Shown: positions 63,557 through 64,000 of the stretch, one piece after another
Numbering within the stretch: position 1 is the first letter of the stretch
How the letters are laid out: the number at the start of each line of letters is the position of its first letter
Source of the DNA: Actinomycetota bacterium
GTDB lineage: Bacteria; Actinomycetota; Actinomycetes; Propionibacteriales; Nocardioidaceae
Assembly (NCBI GenBank): GCA_009701885.1
Contig: WLJH01000014.1
Location: 35,449 to 99,448 of the forward strand
Length of the DNA stretch: 64,000 bases
Direction: 5' to 3'
Notes under the pieces: generated by a model
The model's input: only the letters and a program-made list of their open reading frames with translations
Told to the model about the DNA's origin: nothing
Databases searched by the model: none
Program-made: the position numbers and the translations under genes

Positions 63557-63968
63557 ATGCGCCGGTTGCTCCGCGCCGTGCGCGACCTCGCCGCGTGCCG
63601 TGACGTAGCCGGCGTCGTCGAGGTCGTCCGCGTGGCGGCGCCCAACCTGGTCGACGCCGACGGAGCGACCTTCGTGCTGCGGGACGGGGGCAAGTGCCAC
63701 TACGTCGACGAGAACGCGATCGAGCCCCTCTGGCGGGGACAGAGGTTCCCGCTCGACGGCCGCGGCGTGCCAGAAGCGAAGCGCGAAACCATCTTCGAGA
63801 TGTTCCGCCGCGGTACGGCGAGCACGGGGCTGGCGGGATCCGGGATCGGTTTGGCCTTCTCGCGGCGCGTGGTCGAGCGGCACGGCGGCACCCTCGAGGT
63901 CGACGACGGCCCCCGGTGGAGGGGCGCGATTCACCGTCCGATTGCCGCTGCACTGCTCCGAGGACTAG
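63557..63968 (+). pseudogene. Decayed GAF-histidine kinase: internal deletion plus frameshift
   Basis: ATG 63557 opens MRRLLRAVRDLAACRDVAGVVEVVRVAAPNLVDADGATFVLRDGG, the start of a GAF-domain kinase. After about 60 residues the frame jumps into the end of a histidine-kinase ATPase domain (RGVPEAKRETIFEMFRRG, GSGIGLAFSRRVVERHGG), so most of the GAF, dimerisation and N-box regions are missing. At a run of five C (63910-63914) one extra base shifts the frame; in the other frame the normal ending GGGARFTVRLPLHCSED and TAG (63966-63968) reappears. 63312-63556 before it shows no supportable gene. Confidence 0.75.
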
Positions 63969-64000
63969 GAACACCGCGGGGGCGGCGCCCCGATAACCCG

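Overview
The window comes from a very GC-rich actinobacterium. The gene order apt–secF–secD–yajC–ruvB–ruvA–ruvC–yebC–pdxT…pdxS–pgsA…HIT…thrS (read left to right, nearly all on the minus strand) matches the conserved mycobacterial/actinobacterial core arrangement. GTG starts, 4-bp stop/start overlaps, an SsgA-like protein, DUF2510 and furA-katG fit a Nocardioides-like (Nocardioidaceae) genome. That family placement is inference; no rRNA is present.

Region 1 (1-18.1 kb) is core: purine salvage (apt), Sec translocon accessory proteins (SecDF-YajC), Holliday-junction processing (RuvABC), YebC, pyridoxal-phosphate synthase (PdxS/PdxT), an inositol-phospholipid-type pair (IMPase + CDP-alcohol phosphatidyltransferase), a HIT hydrolase, and threonyl-tRNA synthetase. 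Within it lie a TetR gene, a ferredoxin-fused NADP reductase and an AurF-type diiron oxygenase with its own palindromic promoter region. The acyl- and mannosyltransferase genes that follow pgsA in mycobacteria are absent. Region 2 (18.1-22.4 kb) holds four tRNA genes (Val-CAC on minus; Gly-GCC, Cys-GCA and Val-GAC on plus), an SsgA-like gene, a PabC-like aminotransferase, and secreted or membrane proteins.

Region 3 (22.3-34 kb) is the most striking. Twelve minus-strand genes, with eight of eleven junctions overlapping by 4 bp, read TetR – P450 – SDR – CYP51 – ferredoxin – SnoaL-like – aldehyde dehydrogenase – SDR – HIBADH-like dehydrogenase – carboxymuconolactone-decarboxylase-like – alpha/beta hydrolase – D-aminoacylase-like amidohydrolase. 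It resembles the Mycobacterium tuberculosis CYP51 neighbourhood (Rv0760c-Rv0771) folded into one operon. Its single promoter carries a TetR-type palindrome beside a perfect match to the steroid-regulator KstR consensus TnnAACnnGTTnnA. A second perfect match lies immediately before a FadD19-like acyl-CoA synthetase (55.9 kb), and a one-mismatch copy lies in the divergent promoter of a flavin monooxygenase (51.3 kb). With a Rieske monooxygenase, two more SDRs, an LLM flavin oxidoreductase and an EthR-like TetR, 22-56 kb looks like a sterol/terpenoid-type catabolic island. Transcriptional units inside it include an orphan amino-acid-type binding protein coupled to an unrecognised protein, a GDP-sugar/steroid-type epimerase, furA-katG and small membrane proteins.

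Region 4 (56-64 kb) has a large PAS-GAF-PP2C-HATPase signalling protein, a potassium channel with an RCK/TrkA-N domain, a YihY/BrkB membrane protein, an AidB-type acyl-CoA dehydrogenase, and a decayed histidine-kinase remnant. A recurrent feature of the whole window is a leaderless start arrangement: a TAnnnT hexamer, six (sometimes seven) bases, then ATG or GTG. Two divergent pairs share interlocked, mirror-symmetric copies. I found no CRISPR array, insertion sequence, integrase or replication origin.
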